Positions 55,852-64,000 of a DNA stretch of 64,000 nucleotides are shown one piece after another. Under the pieces are notes generated by a model. The model did not search any database. It was not told the DNA's origin and saw nothing but the letters and a program-made list of their open reading frames with translations. The translations under genes and the position numbers were made by a program. The number at the start of each line of letters is the position of its first letter. Within the stretch, counting starts at the first letter, position 1. The stretch covers positions 10,636,501 through 10,700,500 of the forward strand of contig NZ_AP018448.1 of assembly GCF_030294945.1 (NCBI RefSeq). Reading direction: 5' to 3'. This DNA comes from Streptomyces graminofaciens. Its GTDB lineage: Bacteria; Actinomycetota; Actinomycetes; Streptomycetales; Streptomycetaceae.

Positions 55852-56307
55852 GTGGAAGACCGGACGCCGCAGGAACAGGCGAGCCCCGAGGTGCGGGCCC
55901 GCGTCCGGGCCAGTTTCGAGCGGCAGGGGCTGATGAGTCATCTGGGGGCACGGCTGTCCCACATCGCACCCGGCCGCGTGCACATCGTGCTGCCGAGCCG
56001 CCCCGAAGTGACCCAGCAGCACGGCTACTTCCACGCGGGCGCCACCAGCGCCATAGCGGACAGCGCCGGCGGCTACGCGGCCTTCACGCTGTTCCCCGAC
56101 GGCACCGACGTACTCACCGTCGAATACAAGATCAACCTCCTCGCGCCCGCCGTCGGCGACCACATCGAGGCCGTCGGAATCGTCCTGAAGGCCGGACGCA
56201 CCCTGACGGTGTGCCAGTTGGAGGTGTTCGGAGTCCAGGACGGCCGCAGGAAACTCGTCGCCAACGGGCAGCAGACCCTGATCCGGCTGAACGGGCCTGG
56301 GAGTTGA
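55852..56307 (+). CDS. PaaI-family hotdog thioesterase
   Basis: A 151-residue hotdog-fold thioesterase that hydrolyses acyl- or aryl-CoA esters. GLMSHLGARLSHIAPGRVHI, QQHGYFHAGATSAIADSAGG (the catalytic-loop HxGxxxxxxD-like region) and YKINLLAPAVGDHIEAVG are the family pattern. The GTG at 55852 (VEDRTPQEQASP) is preferred because GGAGAAGGAG stands 5 bases upstream; an upstream in-frame extension through the 12-bp repeats would add up to 40 residues of MEPA repeats, giving six further ATG codons. It follows the broken LysE gene and may have shared its operon. Aryl-CoA clearance near the aromatic operons is possible. Confidence 0.85.
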   Translation: MEDRTPQEQASPEVRARVRASFERQGLMSHLGARLSHIAPGRVHIVLPSRPEVTQQHGYFHAGATSAIADSAGGYAAFTLFPDGTDVLTVEYKINLLAPAVGDHIEAVGIVLKAGRTLTVCQLEVFGVQDGRRKLVANGQQTLIRLNGPGS

Positions 56308-56382
56308 GAGCGATCCTGTTCGACGGCCGGGCCGCCGCGCGTGGCACGCCCCACGGCCCAGGCGTGATCCAAACGACAGGAC

Positions 56383-57447
56383 CTAACCGCGCATCGGTGC
56401 GGACGCGACCGGATACCGGTGTACGGGAGGCAGGCCGGGCAGCAGGCCGGGCCAGACGGTGTTGATGACGTGGGCGCTCGGTGTGAACAGCGGCTGGGCG
56501 AGGGTCGGCAGGTCGGTGATCTCGTGCCACTCCCAGCGGCGTACCAACTCCGGTTCGGTGACGCTCGGTTCGCCGGTGTGGCCGGTGACGCGGACGGCGG
56601 CCGTCATACGCGGGATGCCGTGGACGGAGTCCATCAGCAGGGCCAGCAGCCGCGCGTCCGCGGGGTCGGCCTTCAGCCCGGTCTCCTCCTGAAGCTCCCG
56701 CACGGCCGCGTCGACGAAGTCCTCGTCGGCGTCGTTCTTCCCGCCCGGCAGCTCCCAGACCGCGCGCCGCGCCGACCAGCCCAGCAGGATGCGCCCCGCG
56801 AGGTCGGTGACCACGACCCCGGCTCCGGTCAGGGCGTGCGGCGAGGGGCGGCGTCCCTTGCCGCCGCACTCGACCGAGGCGGGGACCGGGCCGCGCAGGA
56901 CGACGAACGCGAGCCCGTCCGCGTCATGGCGCTCGGCGACCGCCCAGCCCGCGCACAGCAGGCCGATCTCCTCGTCGTCGAGGATGATCCCCGGCTTCTC
57001 CGGCGGAGCGGGGGCCACGGGGGTGATCACGCACAGAGCGGCGCCGGGGCGCAGCCGCTCCCGCAGTCGGTTCATCACGCGTGTGCGATCCCTGACGAAG
57101 GCCCAGCCGAGCCGGAAGGTGATCAGGTCGTAGGTGGGGTGGGGCAGGTCGTCCAGACTGTCCTGCTCGATGTCGAACACCCGGTAGGTGATGTCCTCGT
57201 CGCCGTCGCCGGCCCTCTGGGCGAGGTCGACGGCGGCGGGCGCGTAGTCGACGGCGTCCACCCGGTAGCCGCTCCCGGCGAGATGCCGGGCGAGTTCCCC
57301 CAGGCCGCAGCCGACGTCGAGGGCGAGCCCGCTCTCGGGAGCCGGGGCGTGCTCGGCGAGCAGCCGGCGCTCGGTGTCACCGAGGCGTCGGAAGGTCTGG
57401 CCGCTGCGGTAGTACGCGTCCCACTGCTCGGGCGTGGTGTAGGGCAC
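56383..57447 (-). CDS. SAM methyltransferase-NUDIX hydrolase fusion
   Basis: A 354-residue two-domain protein. Residues about 30-190 form a class I SAM methyltransferase with motif I LALDVGCGLGELARHLAG and post-I VDAVDYAPAAVDLA. Residues about 210-350 form a NUDIX domain with a perfect box, GGKNDADEDFVDAAVRELQE continuing ETGL. The fusion is not a standard housekeeping enzyme; it is known as an annotated architecture in Streptomyces but without assigned chemistry. A methyl transfer and removal of a diphosphate-linked by-product is one idea. The GTG at 57447 (VPYTTPEQWDAYYRSG) has AAGGAG 9 bases upstream. It lies downstream of an ABC exporter on the same strand, 216 bases apart with a terminator between. 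Confidence 0.88.
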   Translation of the reverse strand: MPYTTPEQWDAYYRSGQTFRRLGDTERRLLAEHAPAPESGLALDVGCGLGELARHLAGSGYRVDAVDYAPAAVDLAQRAGDGDEDITYRVFDIEQDSLDDLPHPTYDLITFRLGWAFVRDRTRVMNRLRERLRPGAALCVITPVAPAPPEKPGIILDDEEIGLLCAGWAVAERHDADGLAFVVLRGPVPASVECGGKGRRPSPHALTGAGVVVTDLAGRILLGWSARRAVWELPGGKNDADEDFVDAAVRELQEETGLKADPADARLLALLMDSVHGIPRMTAAVRVTGHTGEPSVTEPELVRRWEWHEITDLPTLAQPLFTPSAHVINTVWPGLLPGLPPVHRYPVASAPMRG

Positions 57448-57618
57448 TGTTCGGGGCTCCTTGCCAGGTCGGTTGTGTCGGGAGGGCCGGCAGGCCGAAA
57501 GGAGATCAAAAAAGTAGTGCACCGCGAACGAGGGGCCGGCGCGGTGGGCGTCGAGCCCGGCCCCGCAGTACGCGACCGTCGGTTCCGGCAGCGCGTCCTG
57601 CGGGGTGAGGGGCGCGGA

Positions 57619-57654
57619 CCGCCGTGCCCCGGCTTCGAACCCGGGGCACGGCGG
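57619..57654 (-). terminator. Hairpin terminator after the ABC transporter
   Basis: CCGCCGTGCCCCGG (57619-57632) and CCGGGGCACGGCGG (57641-57654) form a perfect 14-bp stem with an 8-base loop, CTTCGAAC, ten bases after the ABC transporter stop. It separates that gene from the methyltransferase-NUDIX gene. Confidence 0.85.
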
Positions 57655-57663
57655 CCGAGGTTG

Positions 57664-59541
57664 TCAGCGGTCGTGCGACAGGGCCAGGAGTTCGGCGAAC
57701 AGGCCGCCGCCCGCAGCGAGTTCGTCGTACGTTCCGTGCTCGGAGATTCGGCCCTGTTCCATCACGACGATCCGGTCGGCGACCTTCGTGTTCTCCAGGC
57801 GGTGGGTGACGACGACCGTGATGCAGCCGCCGCCGATCTCCTTGATGCGTTCGAGGATGATGTGCTCGCCCCGCGCGTCCAGTTGGCTGGTCGGTTCGTC
57901 CAGGATCAGCAGGCCCGCCCCCCGGTACAGGGCGCGTGCGCAGGCCAGGCGCTGCCACTGCCCGCCGGACAGTTCCGTCCCGCCCCAGTGCTCGCGGGCC
58001 AACAGGGTGTCCAGGCCGTCCGGCAGCTCGTCGATGGCGTCACGCAGACCGACGGCTTCGAGGGCCCGCCACACCAGGTCGTCCGTCTCCTCCCGGGGCT
58101 GCCCGAGAGTGACGTTGTCCCTGACCGACAGCGGCCACTGCGCGAAGTTCTGCGGCACCAGCCCGGACATGTCCCACAGCTTGTGCGGATCGAGGCCGGC
58201 GACGTCCTGGCCGTTCCAGTTGACCCTGCCCTTCTCGGTGAGGAAGATCGCGGTGAGCAGCCGGGTGAGGGTCGACTTCCCGGAGCCGTTCTCACCGACG
58301 ACGGCGAGGATCTCACCCCGGCGCACGGTCAGCGACACCCCGGCCACGGCCGGGAACTCCTTGCCCGGATAGTGGTAGACCGCCTCCTCCAGCACGACCT
58401 CCTCCAGCGGGCCGGTGAGGCCCGACGTCCCCCGGTCGGGGGCCCGCGCGGCGGCGTGGGCGAGGAAACCGTCCATGTCGGCGAGGTAGAGGGCGCTGTG
58501 GAACATGGCGGCGCCGTAGACGACGAGCTGGTTGAGGGCGGCCAGCGTGGTCTGCACGGCGACGACCGCGGTCGCGGCGATCGCCGCCTCGATCCGGCCG
58601 GTGATCGCCAGCCCCGCCAGCGCGGTCCAGGTCAGCAGGAGGAAGACACCACCGATCGCCGCGCTGACCAGCGTGATCCGCAGCATCCTGGGCGCGGCGG
58701 CGAGGGTGCGTTCGTCGATCCGCTCGGAGACCGTCCGGTACCAGAACACCAGGTAGCCGGTCATGCCGTTGGCGCGGATCTCGTCGGCGAACTTCCGCGA
58801 GGTCGCCCAACTCCGCATCTTCTGCCGTACGTTGCGGTCGGCCACGTTGGCGTAGTGGGTCTCGTACGTGACCTTCGCGTGCAGGAGGGCGCCCACCCCG
58901 GCGGGGACGACGGCGAGCAGCAGCAGTGGCAGCATCAGCGGGTGCAGCACCGTCAGGACTCCACTCGCGGTGGCCATACGGATCCCGGCGGCCGTGAGGC
59001 GGGTGGCGTCCTGCACCATCAGATGGCTGCGGACCACGCCCATCTCCGCGGCCTCTTCCCGGTCCGCGCAGCCGTCCTCGTCGCGGGCGGCGGCCTCCAT
59101 CCGGCACACCGCCTCCACGAGGCCGCTGTCCGCCTCGGTCGTCAGCGGCGGTGTGATCCGGCCGTCCGCGTAGGAGGACAGCGCGCTCGCGACCCGTCCG
59201 GCCGCCGCCGCGAGCGCGATCACGACAAGCGCGGGCAGCGCCTCACGGACGCGGTCGGCGACTTCCCCGCCGGCCAGGATCGACCGCATCGCTTCGGCGG
59301 TGGAGGTCAGCTGGAGGGCGGCGGCGCCCCCGATGGCCAACTGGCAGACGAGCAGCAGCAGTACGGCTCGGCGGTCGACGGCCCACGCCATCCGCGCGGT
59401 CTGCCGCAGCACCGAGGGAAGCCGCCGGCACATCGCCCAGAACGTGGCCTCCGCCAGCGGGTTCTTGGCGTAACGGCCGCCGTAGCGCAGTTCGGCGGGC
59501 GGCGGAGGCGGCAGTCGACGGGGCGTCGCGGTTCCGGTCAT
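57664..59541 (-). CDS. ABC transporter, fused permease and ATPase (exporter type)
   Basis: A 625-residue half-transporter. The permease part (about 50-345) has hydrophobic helices such as RAVLLLLVCQLAIGGAAALQ, VLTVLHPLMLPLLLLAVVPA and ITLVSAAIGGVFLLLTWTAL; the ATPase (about 370-620) has Walker A VVGENGSGKSTLTRLL, signature LSGGQWQRLACARALY and Walker B LLILDEPTSQLDA. It works as a homodimer or with another half-transporter to export a small molecule or peptide. The start is set at ATG 59539-59541; a GTG nine bases upstream is possible. No precursor peptide gene is clear in the 357-base upstream gap. It ends at a terminator. Confidence 0.9.
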   Translation of the reverse strand: MTGTATPRRLPPPPPAELRYGGRYAKNPLAEATFWAMCRRLPSVLRQTARMAWAVDRRAVLLLLVCQLAIGGAAALQLTSTAEAMRSILAGGEVADRVREALPALVVIALAAAAGRVASALSSYADGRITPPLTTEADSGLVEAVCRMEAAARDEDGCADREEAAEMGVVRSHLMVQDATRLTAAGIRMATASGVLTVLHPLMLPLLLLAVVPAGVGALLHAKVTYETHYANVADRNVRQKMRSWATSRKFADEIRANGMTGYLVFWYRTVSERIDERTLAAAPRMLRITLVSAAIGGVFLLLTWTALAGLAITGRIEAAIAATAVVAVQTTLAALNQLVVYGAAMFHSALYLADMDGFLAHAAARAPDRGTSGLTGPLEEVVLEEAVYHYPGKEFPAVAGVSLTVRRGEILAVVGENGSGKSTLTRLLTAIFLTEKGRVNWNGQDVAGLDPHKLWDMSGLVPQNFAQWPLSVRDNVTLGQPREETDDLVWRALEAVGLRDAIDELPDGLDTLLAREHWGGTELSGGQWQRLACARALYRGAGLLILDEPTSQLDARGEHIILERIKEIGGGCITVVVTHRLENTKVADRIVVMEQGRISEHGTYDELAAGGGLFAELLALSHDR

Positions 59542-59898
59542 GCTCCCCACCGGGCCGCGTCAACACGGCGCATCGCGTGCGTCCGAGTGGGGGAGGGGAG
59601 CGGGTCGGGTTGTTCGAGGAGGAGAGGTGCGGGGGTGAGAGTGGGGACGGTAGGTATGGCTTCCTCCTGTGGTCGGCCGGCGGGGTGTGCGTCTCCATAA
59701 CCGGGCTGATCAAGGAGCGGTAACGGGTCGCGGCGGGCGAGTCCTCGCCAGAAAGTCCGAAACGATCGATGGGGGCGTTGGGGGGACTGGGTGACATGCC
59801 CGTGATGTTGCGTTCGAGCGCCCGGGCGATGAAGCGTCACCGGTTCGAGGGATTGATAATCCATCGCGTGGACGGATCACGCCGGGCACAATCGCCGC
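59542..59898. other. Divergent promoter region between ABC transporter and helical-repeat gene
   Basis: No gene is supported. Minus-strand frames here include a short proline/serine-rich frame starting METHTPPADHRRKPYLPSPL at about 59695, without a ribosome site. GGATTGATAATCCATC around 59850-59865 is an AT-richer stretch with GGATTGATAATCC, a near palindrome, and a likely promoter for the rightward gene. Confidence 0.4.
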
Positions 59899-62800
59899 AT
59901 GCCGACCCCCGCGGAGCAACTGCTCTCCGCCCTTGAACCACTGCCGTTCCCCGCACGCCTCGCCCTGACCGCGAAGACCGCCCACGAACTGGCGGACAAC
60001 GGCGAACTCACCCCGCTCCTCCTCGACCTGGACGCGCGCGAACCGTACGAGCGGCGGATCGCGGCGCTGGCGGCCCTCGCCGGACGGCACACGGGGTTCC
60101 TCGCGGAGCGGCTGGCCGACCCGGACCCGGTCGTCGCCGGGTACGCCGCGCGCGCCGTACGCGTCCTGCCCGTGCCGGACCGGGCCGTGGAGGCGGCGTA
60201 CGACGACGCACCGGCCGTGCTGCGGCAGCGGCTGGCGCGACTGCTCGCCTCGGGAGGCCGTACGGCGCTCGCGGAGCGGCTGGTGGCGCGGCTGCGCGCG
60301 GAGTGGGGTGACGCCGAGGCCGCGCGGCTGCTGCCGGCCTGCTCCAGCCCCTTCGTGGCACGGGAGTTGCCCACGCTCGCGCACGCCGTCGACGGCTGGA
60401 CGAAGCTCGCCTGCCGCCACCCCGACCCGGTGCTGGACCACGCCGAGAACACCCTGGCCGACCGGGCCGGCAGCAGACAGCGGGACGACTGGTGGCGCGT
60501 GCACGCCACCACGGTCGCGGCGCTCGCCCCGCTGCGCCCCGACCGGGTGCTGACCCTGCTGGAGCGGCACGGCCCCGACAGCCTGCCGCCCGCGCTGATC
60601 AACGGACTCGGCCCACTGGTCACCGCCGACGCCGAGCGCCTGGTCCGCTGGATCATCTCTCCCGACCGGCGGGAACAGCGCAACGAGCCGGTACCGCCAC
60701 CGGGAGTGCTGCGCAGGCTGGTGCAGGCGTCGCCCGCGTCGCTGCCCACGCTGGGCACTCACTGGCTGCGCCGCGGCGGCCGCTTCGACTCGCTGGTGAA
60801 GGCCATGGCCCCCGGCCGGCGCCCCGCCTTCGTCGACGCGGTCATCAGCAGCAGCGCCTGGGGAAGCCCGGCGCTGGCCGTGCTCGATCTGCTGCCCCGC
60901 GAGCGCCGCTGGGCGGAAGTGCGGCGGGCGGCAGCCGAGTTCACCGGCGAAGCCAGTGACTGGTGGGACGATCTGGACACCCTGGCCCATGGCCCGTTCG
61001 GCGAGGCACGTTCCGACCTGCTCGCCGCGATCGGACGGCCCGACGCCGACGACCGGGCCAACGCCTGGCCGTTGCTCGTGGCCTGTGCCGCCCGGGACGG
61101 CGGCCGCGAGGCGATCACTGAGCTGCTGACCACGGCGAGACGTCTGCGCAACGAGCGGGACCCGGTACGCGCCGCGGCCCTCGGCGCCCTCGCCGACGTA
61201 CACCCGCGGCTGCTCGGCTCCGACGACGCTCCACTGCTGGACGGGATCGCCGCCGACGCCCTGGAGGCACGGGACACCTCGGCCGAGACCCTGGCGGCGC
61301 TGCGCACCCTCGCCGTACGCGTGCTCGTGGAACACGCCACGGACGACGAAAGCGCCCTGCTGCCCTGGGCCCTGCGCACGCTGGAGCGGATCACCAGCCG
61401 GGTCGGCGTACCCGACTTCGGCCCGCTGCACCGCGTCCTGCGCCGGGGCCAGGAACGCCAGGTGTTCGAGGCCCTGCGCCCCTGGCTCGACGCCGGGGCC
61501 GGGCGGGCCGACTTCCGGCTGCTCCTCGGCCTGGCCACCGCCCTGGGCCCGCGCGCCCGGCACCTTCCCGAGTTGCAGGACCTGCTGGCCACGGCCCTGG
61601 AGCGCGGAGACGACGCGACGTTCGAGGCGGCGGCCGAACTGTGGCTGGCCGCACCGGCCACCCGCGACGAACGGGTCGCCCGGATCGTCGCGCTCGAACC
61701 CTCGGCGGTCGTCCTCCCCGCCGTACGGCGCGTGCTGACCCGGCGGCGCACGGATCTGCTGGACACACTGCTCGACGAGGCCCCGATGTACGGTCGCTTC
61801 CTGGTACGCGGCGCGCGGCGCCCGCTGCCGGACCTGGGCGACGGCGACCGTTGGCTGCCCCGCCAGCATCGGGCGGCGGTCCGGCTGGCCGCGAAGGCGG
61901 CCGCGGACGAATCGCTTCCGCTCGACGAGCGGGCCGCCCTGATCCGGGCCGCGGCCCCGGTCCCCGGACTCGGGCGGGCCCTGGTGCTGAAACACACGGA
62001 CGACACGGAGGTCGTCGTCGCCGAGGCGGCGCTCGGCGCGCTGCCCTGGACCGACCGGCCCCAGGACACCCTGCACGTACTGCTGGAGCAGGCGGGCAGC
62101 GACCGGGCCAGGGTCGCGGTGTACGCGGCGGCACGCTCCGCGCGCTTCAGCGCCCCCTCCGAACTCGCCCTCGCGCTCGGCGCGTTGCTGACCGGTGAGC
62201 GGCCCGCGAAGGTGACCTCCCGCAAGGAGGCCGTACGGCTCGCGGCCCGCTTCCTGCCGCAGCGTCAGGCGTCGGCCCTGCTGGCGCGCGCCTTCCACGC
62301 GCCCGACCACCACCCGGACGTACGCTCCGCCGTCGTCCGCGCACTGCCCCCGTTGCTCGGCGAGCCGCAGGCCCGGCAACTCCTCGCGGACGCCGCACGC
62401 GACGCCACCCCGGCCGTGTTCGAGGCCCTCGTGTCCGTCACCCCCTGGGAGCTGGCCGAAGAGCACCGCCGCGCATACGCCGCCGTCGTGGGCGTCGCGT
62501 ACGACACGTCTCTGGCCTCGGTCGACGGTTACACGGCCTACGCCCTCCTGCGAGCCGTGGGCGTGTGGTCCGGCTACGGCCCCGAACTGGCGGCCCGGCT
62601 CTCCCGTACCGTCTGCGACCTCGGCAGCCGCAAGCACTGGCAGTACGCGGCGTGGGTACTGCGCGACCTGGCCGAATCCGAACTGCCGCATCCCGTGGGC
62701 GGTGCGGCACCGGGCAGTGCGTTCAGGGGTGCGCTCGACGAACTGCTGGCCGCCCTGCACGGGCCGGAGGGCGACCGCGCGGCCCTGGCCGACCGGGACC

Positions 62801-63291
62801 TGCCGGCGTTCCAGCGACTGAGAACCCTGGTGTCACTCTCCTTCGAGGAGTGGCGGCGACCCGAGGTGCTCGAAGCGGTCGCCGCGCAGTTGGCAGCGGA
62901 ACCGCTCCTCGTGGCCGAACGCGCGGAGCTGCTGGTCCGGTTGATCGACCCCACAGGTGACCCGGCCGCGCTCCCCGGACGGCTGCGCGGCCTGGCGGAC
63001 GTGCTCGAGGATGCCGGAGCGATCATCGCGGCGCGCACCGCCGGTCGGCTGAACTTGACATGGGCGCTGCGCACACGGCCGGAACACGCCGGGGCCCTGC
63101 TGACCGCCGCCGACGAGCTGATTCGTGACGGCGGTCTCGCCGCGGGCCTGGTGGCGGCCGAGCTGGTGGCGCGGACGGGCGCCGTCCTCGACTGGCCCGA
63201 GGAGTGGCGGTCGCTGCTGCGCCGGCTGCGCGCCCATCCGCACGCCGACGTGCGCCATGGGGCGTACAAGACGATGACGGTGTCGGAGTGA
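59899..63291 (+). CDS. Large alpha-helical repeat protein (HEAT-like), function unknown
   Basis: A 1130-residue soluble protein made of successive paired helices rich in Leu, Ala, Arg and Asp-Pro turns, as in HEAT or ARM solenoids: YERRIAALAALAGRHTGFLA, DPVVAGYAARAVRVLPVPDR, RDPVRAAALGALADVHPRLL and HHPDVRSAVVRALPPLLGEP are examples of repeat units. No enzymatic motif, signal or membrane helix is seen. The family appears in Streptomyces as a hypothetical protein; solenoids typically bind proteins or nucleic acids. ATG at 59899 with a weak ribosome site and an AT-rich promoter region upstream; a strong hairpin starts at its stop codon. No partner genes are adjacent in the same direction. Confidence 0.78.
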   Translation: MPTPAEQLLSALEPLPFPARLALTAKTAHELADNGELTPLLLDLDAREPYERRIAALAALAGRHTGFLAERLADPDPVVAGYAARAVRVLPVPDRAVEAAYDDAPAVLRQRLARLLASGGRTALAERLVARLRAEWGDAEAARLLPACSSPFVARELPTLAHAVDGWTKLACRHPDPVLDHAENTLADRAGSRQRDDWWRVHATTVAALAPLRPDRVLTLLERHGPDSLPPALINGLGPLVTADAERLVRWIISPDRREQRNEPVPPPGVLRRLVQASPASLPTLGTHWLRRGGRFDSLVKAMAPGRRPAFVDAVISSSAWGSPALAVLDLLPRERRWAEVRRAAAEFTGEASDWWDDLDTLAHGPFGEARSDLLAAIGRPDADDRANAWPLLVACAARDGGREAITELLTTARRLRNERDPVRAAALGALADVHPRLLGSDDAPLLDGIAADALEARDTSAETLAALRTLAVRVLVEHATDDESALLPWALRTLERITSRVGVPDFGPLHRVLRRGQERQVFEALRPWLDAGAGRADFRLLLGLATALGPRARHLPELQDLLATALERGDDATFEAAAELWLAAPATRDERVARIVALEPSAVVLPAVRRVLTRRRTDLLDTLLDEAPMYGRFLVRGARRPLPDLGDGDRWLPRQHRAAVRLAAKAAADESLPLDERAALIRAAAPVPGLGRALVLKHTDDTEVVVAEAALGALPWTDRPQDTLHVLLEQAGSDRARVAVYAAARSARFSAPSELALALGALLTGERPAKVTSRKEAVRLAARFLPQRQASALLARAFHAPDHHPDVRSAVVRALPPLLGEPQARQLLADAARDATPAVFEALVSVTPWELAEEHRRAYAAVVGVAYDTSLASVDGYTAYALLRAVGVWSGYGPELAARLSRTVCDLGSRKHWQYAAWVLRDLAESELPHPVGGAAPGSAFRGALDELLAALHGPEGDRAALADRDLPAFQRLRTLVSLSFEEWRRPEVLEAVAAQLAAEPLLVAERAELLVRLIDPTGDPAALPGRLRGLADVLEDAGAIIAARTAGRLNLTWALRTRPEHAGALLTAADELIRDGGLAAGLVAAELVARTGAVLDWPEEWRSLLRRLRAHPHADVRHGAYKTMTVSE

Positions 63292-63332
63292 GGACACGGG
63301 GGCCTTGCGGTTGCTGTCCCCCCCCGTGTCCT
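63291..63332 (+). terminator. Hairpin terminator after the helical-repeat gene
   Basis: AGGACACGGGGG (63291-63302) and CCCCCGTGTCCT (63321-63332) form a 12-bp perfect stem with an 18-base loop; the first base is the last base of the TGA stop. It can also end the convergent oxidase gene. Confidence 0.85.
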
Positions 63333-63347
63333 GAGTCGTCCCGAAGG

Positions 63348-64000
63348 TCAGAAGATGCCCGGGCCGGGGGTGAGGATGCCGTTCGGGTCGAAGGAGTCCT
63401 TCCACGCGACGAACTGTGTCCACATCGAGCCGTAGTGCGCCTGCCAGTCGGCGTCCGTGAACGCGCACGCGCCATGCGGGTAGCGCACACCGCCGACGGC
63501 GGCCGCATCCTGGTAGAAGCGGTAGTTGCGGTCCATCATCCGTGACGCGAAGTCGGGATCGGGGCCGGACTCGGCCGAATCGGTGAGTACGCTGACCAGC
63601 CAGACCAAGGGCCCGCTCGCCCCGCTCGGGAGCCGCAGCAGGGGCCGGCCGTAGCTCGAACGCAGCATCGGGAAGATCAGGCCGAAGCCGGTCGGGCCCA
63701 GGTCCTCGGCGGTCAGCGACGGAAACACCGACTCGACGTACTCCTCGACGGCGGCGTCCGGCAGGAACAGGTCCGACCAGGGCTTGACCTTCGCGTTCCA
63801 GTCCAGGTTCGCCGCGAAGGAGTCGTACAGGTTGGTGACCAGGGAGATGTAGTCGAGGTAGTCGTAGTCCTCGAAGGCCGCGGCGCCCGCGGCCGGGCTG
63901 AGCCCGCGCAGCAGGTGGGTCGCGTCGGGCACGTCGCCCGGGTTGTAGAAGACGGTGGCCCACAGTGTCAGGGGCTGTGCCGTGCCCGGCTGGGGAATGC
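63348..64000 (-). CDS. FAD-linked oxidase, C-terminal part (cytokinin-dehydrogenase-like), cut by window edge
   Basis: The C-terminal 217 residues of a BBE/FAD-binding_4-type oxidoreductase; the 5' part lies beyond position 64000, where the frame is still open. LPSGASGPLVWLVSVLTDSA, RNYRFYQDAAAVGGVRYPHG and the terminal FDPNGILTPGPGIF match cytokinin dehydrogenase and related FAD-linked oxidases, where the last motif closes the FAD domain. The FAD-linking His motif should be in the missing part. Substrate is unknown; a bacterial cytokinin or alcohol oxidase is possible. The frame runs through an internal GTG near 63932 that is not a likely start. Confidence 0.82.
   Translation of the reverse strand, partial: IPQPGTAQPLTLWATVFYNPGDVPDATHLLRGLSPAAGAAAFEDYDYLDYISLVTNLYDSFAANLDWNAKVKPWSDLFLPDAAVEEYVESVFPSLTAEDLGPTGFGLIFPMLRSSYGRPLLRLPSGASGPLVWLVSVLTDSAESGPDPDFASRMMDRNYRFYQDAAAVGGVRYPHGACAFTDADWQAHYGSMWTQFVAWKDSFDPNGILTPGPGIF

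Noticed and set aside
59551..59797. Possible precursor peptide upstream of the ABC exporter
   Set aside because: The short proline-rich frame has no ribosome site or leader-core pattern, so a RiPP locus is not supported.
59710..62760. 1016-residue minus-strand frame opposite the helical-repeat gene
   Set aside because: Glycine/arginine-rich antisense composition; the plus-strand frame has helical-repeat character and a terminator.
1..64000. tRNA, rRNA or riboswitch genes
   Set aside because: No cloverleaf-like sequence, rRNA segment or recognised riboswitch core was noticed by eye; a covariance-model scan would be decisive.

Overview
The window is a stretch of a high-GC actinomycete chromosome, almost certainly Streptomyces. 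The evidence is GC-rich third codon positions throughout, frequent GTG starts and ATGA/GTGA stop-start overlaps, Tat and lipoprotein signals, a conservon (cvnABCD), a CebR-type operator, a mycothiol-type maleylpyruvate isomerase relative, and short palindromic repeats typical of Streptomyces. No rRNA, tRNA or CRISPR array was seen. Gene density is that of an accessory chromosome arm rich in catabolic and secreted enzymes.

Layout. (1) 0-11 kb: a TetR regulator divergent from an acyl-CoA dehydrogenase with two palindromic operators between them; an aldehyde dehydrogenase, NUDIX hydrolase and ATP-dependent DNA ligase on the minus strand; an XRE-cupin regulator; and an operon of quinone oxidoreductase plus two acyl-CoA dehydrogenases that look like the two unlike subunits of a heteromeric enzyme. 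(2) 11-18 kb: a secreted phosphodiester glycosidase, a DUF779 protein, a surface-anchored alginate-lyase-family protein, a pectate lyase-pectin methylesterase fusion, and an orphan sugar-binding lipoprotein. (3) 18-22 kb: a conservon signalling operon. (4) 22-28 kb: regulators, a secreted amidohydrolase-discoidin protein, a DUF1772/TetR pair, and a small graveyard of mobile DNA (Tn3-family transposase remnant, IS200/IS605 right-end remnant) beside a LacI regulator. (5) 29-38 kb: a GH5 beta-mannanase and a CE2-type acetylesterase, each with a TGGGAGCGCTCCCA (CebR) operator, plus an expansin-like protein and a Baeyer-Villiger monooxygenase/Rieske oxygenase pair. (6) 38-45 kb: a compact operon matching the gamma-resorcylate (2,6-dihydroxybenzoate) pathway: decarboxylase, resorcinol hydroxylase, MFS transporter, maleylacetate reductase, hydroxyquinol dioxygenase, with a divergent IclR regulator. 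(7) 45-53 kb: a PaaX-family regulator divergent from a salicylate/gentisate-like operon (salicyloyl-CoA-hydroxylase-like monooxygenase, NDP-forming acyl-CoA synthetase, aryl-AMP ligase). Its last lower-pathway genes are an internally deleted fumarylpyruvate hydrolase and an internally deleted maleylpyruvate isomerase. (8) 53-64 kb: a trypsin-alpha/beta-hydrolase fusion, a broken LysE exporter, a thioesterase preceded by a 12-bp tandem repeat, a methyltransferase-NUDIX fusion near an ABC exporter, a 1130-residue helical-repeat-like protein, and the 3' part of an FAD-linked oxidase cut by the window edge.

How they work together. The plant-polymer enzymes (pectin, mannan, acetylated hemicellulose, expansin) and the aromatic-acid operons suit a soil saprophyte feeding on plant litter. 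The most unusual features are structural. A 73-bp palindromic repeat sits in frame inside the hydroxyquinol dioxygenase and shares its core with a 181-bp element at 2.1 kb. A second short repeat sits in frame inside an acyl-CoA dehydrogenase. Several genes close together carry internal deletions.
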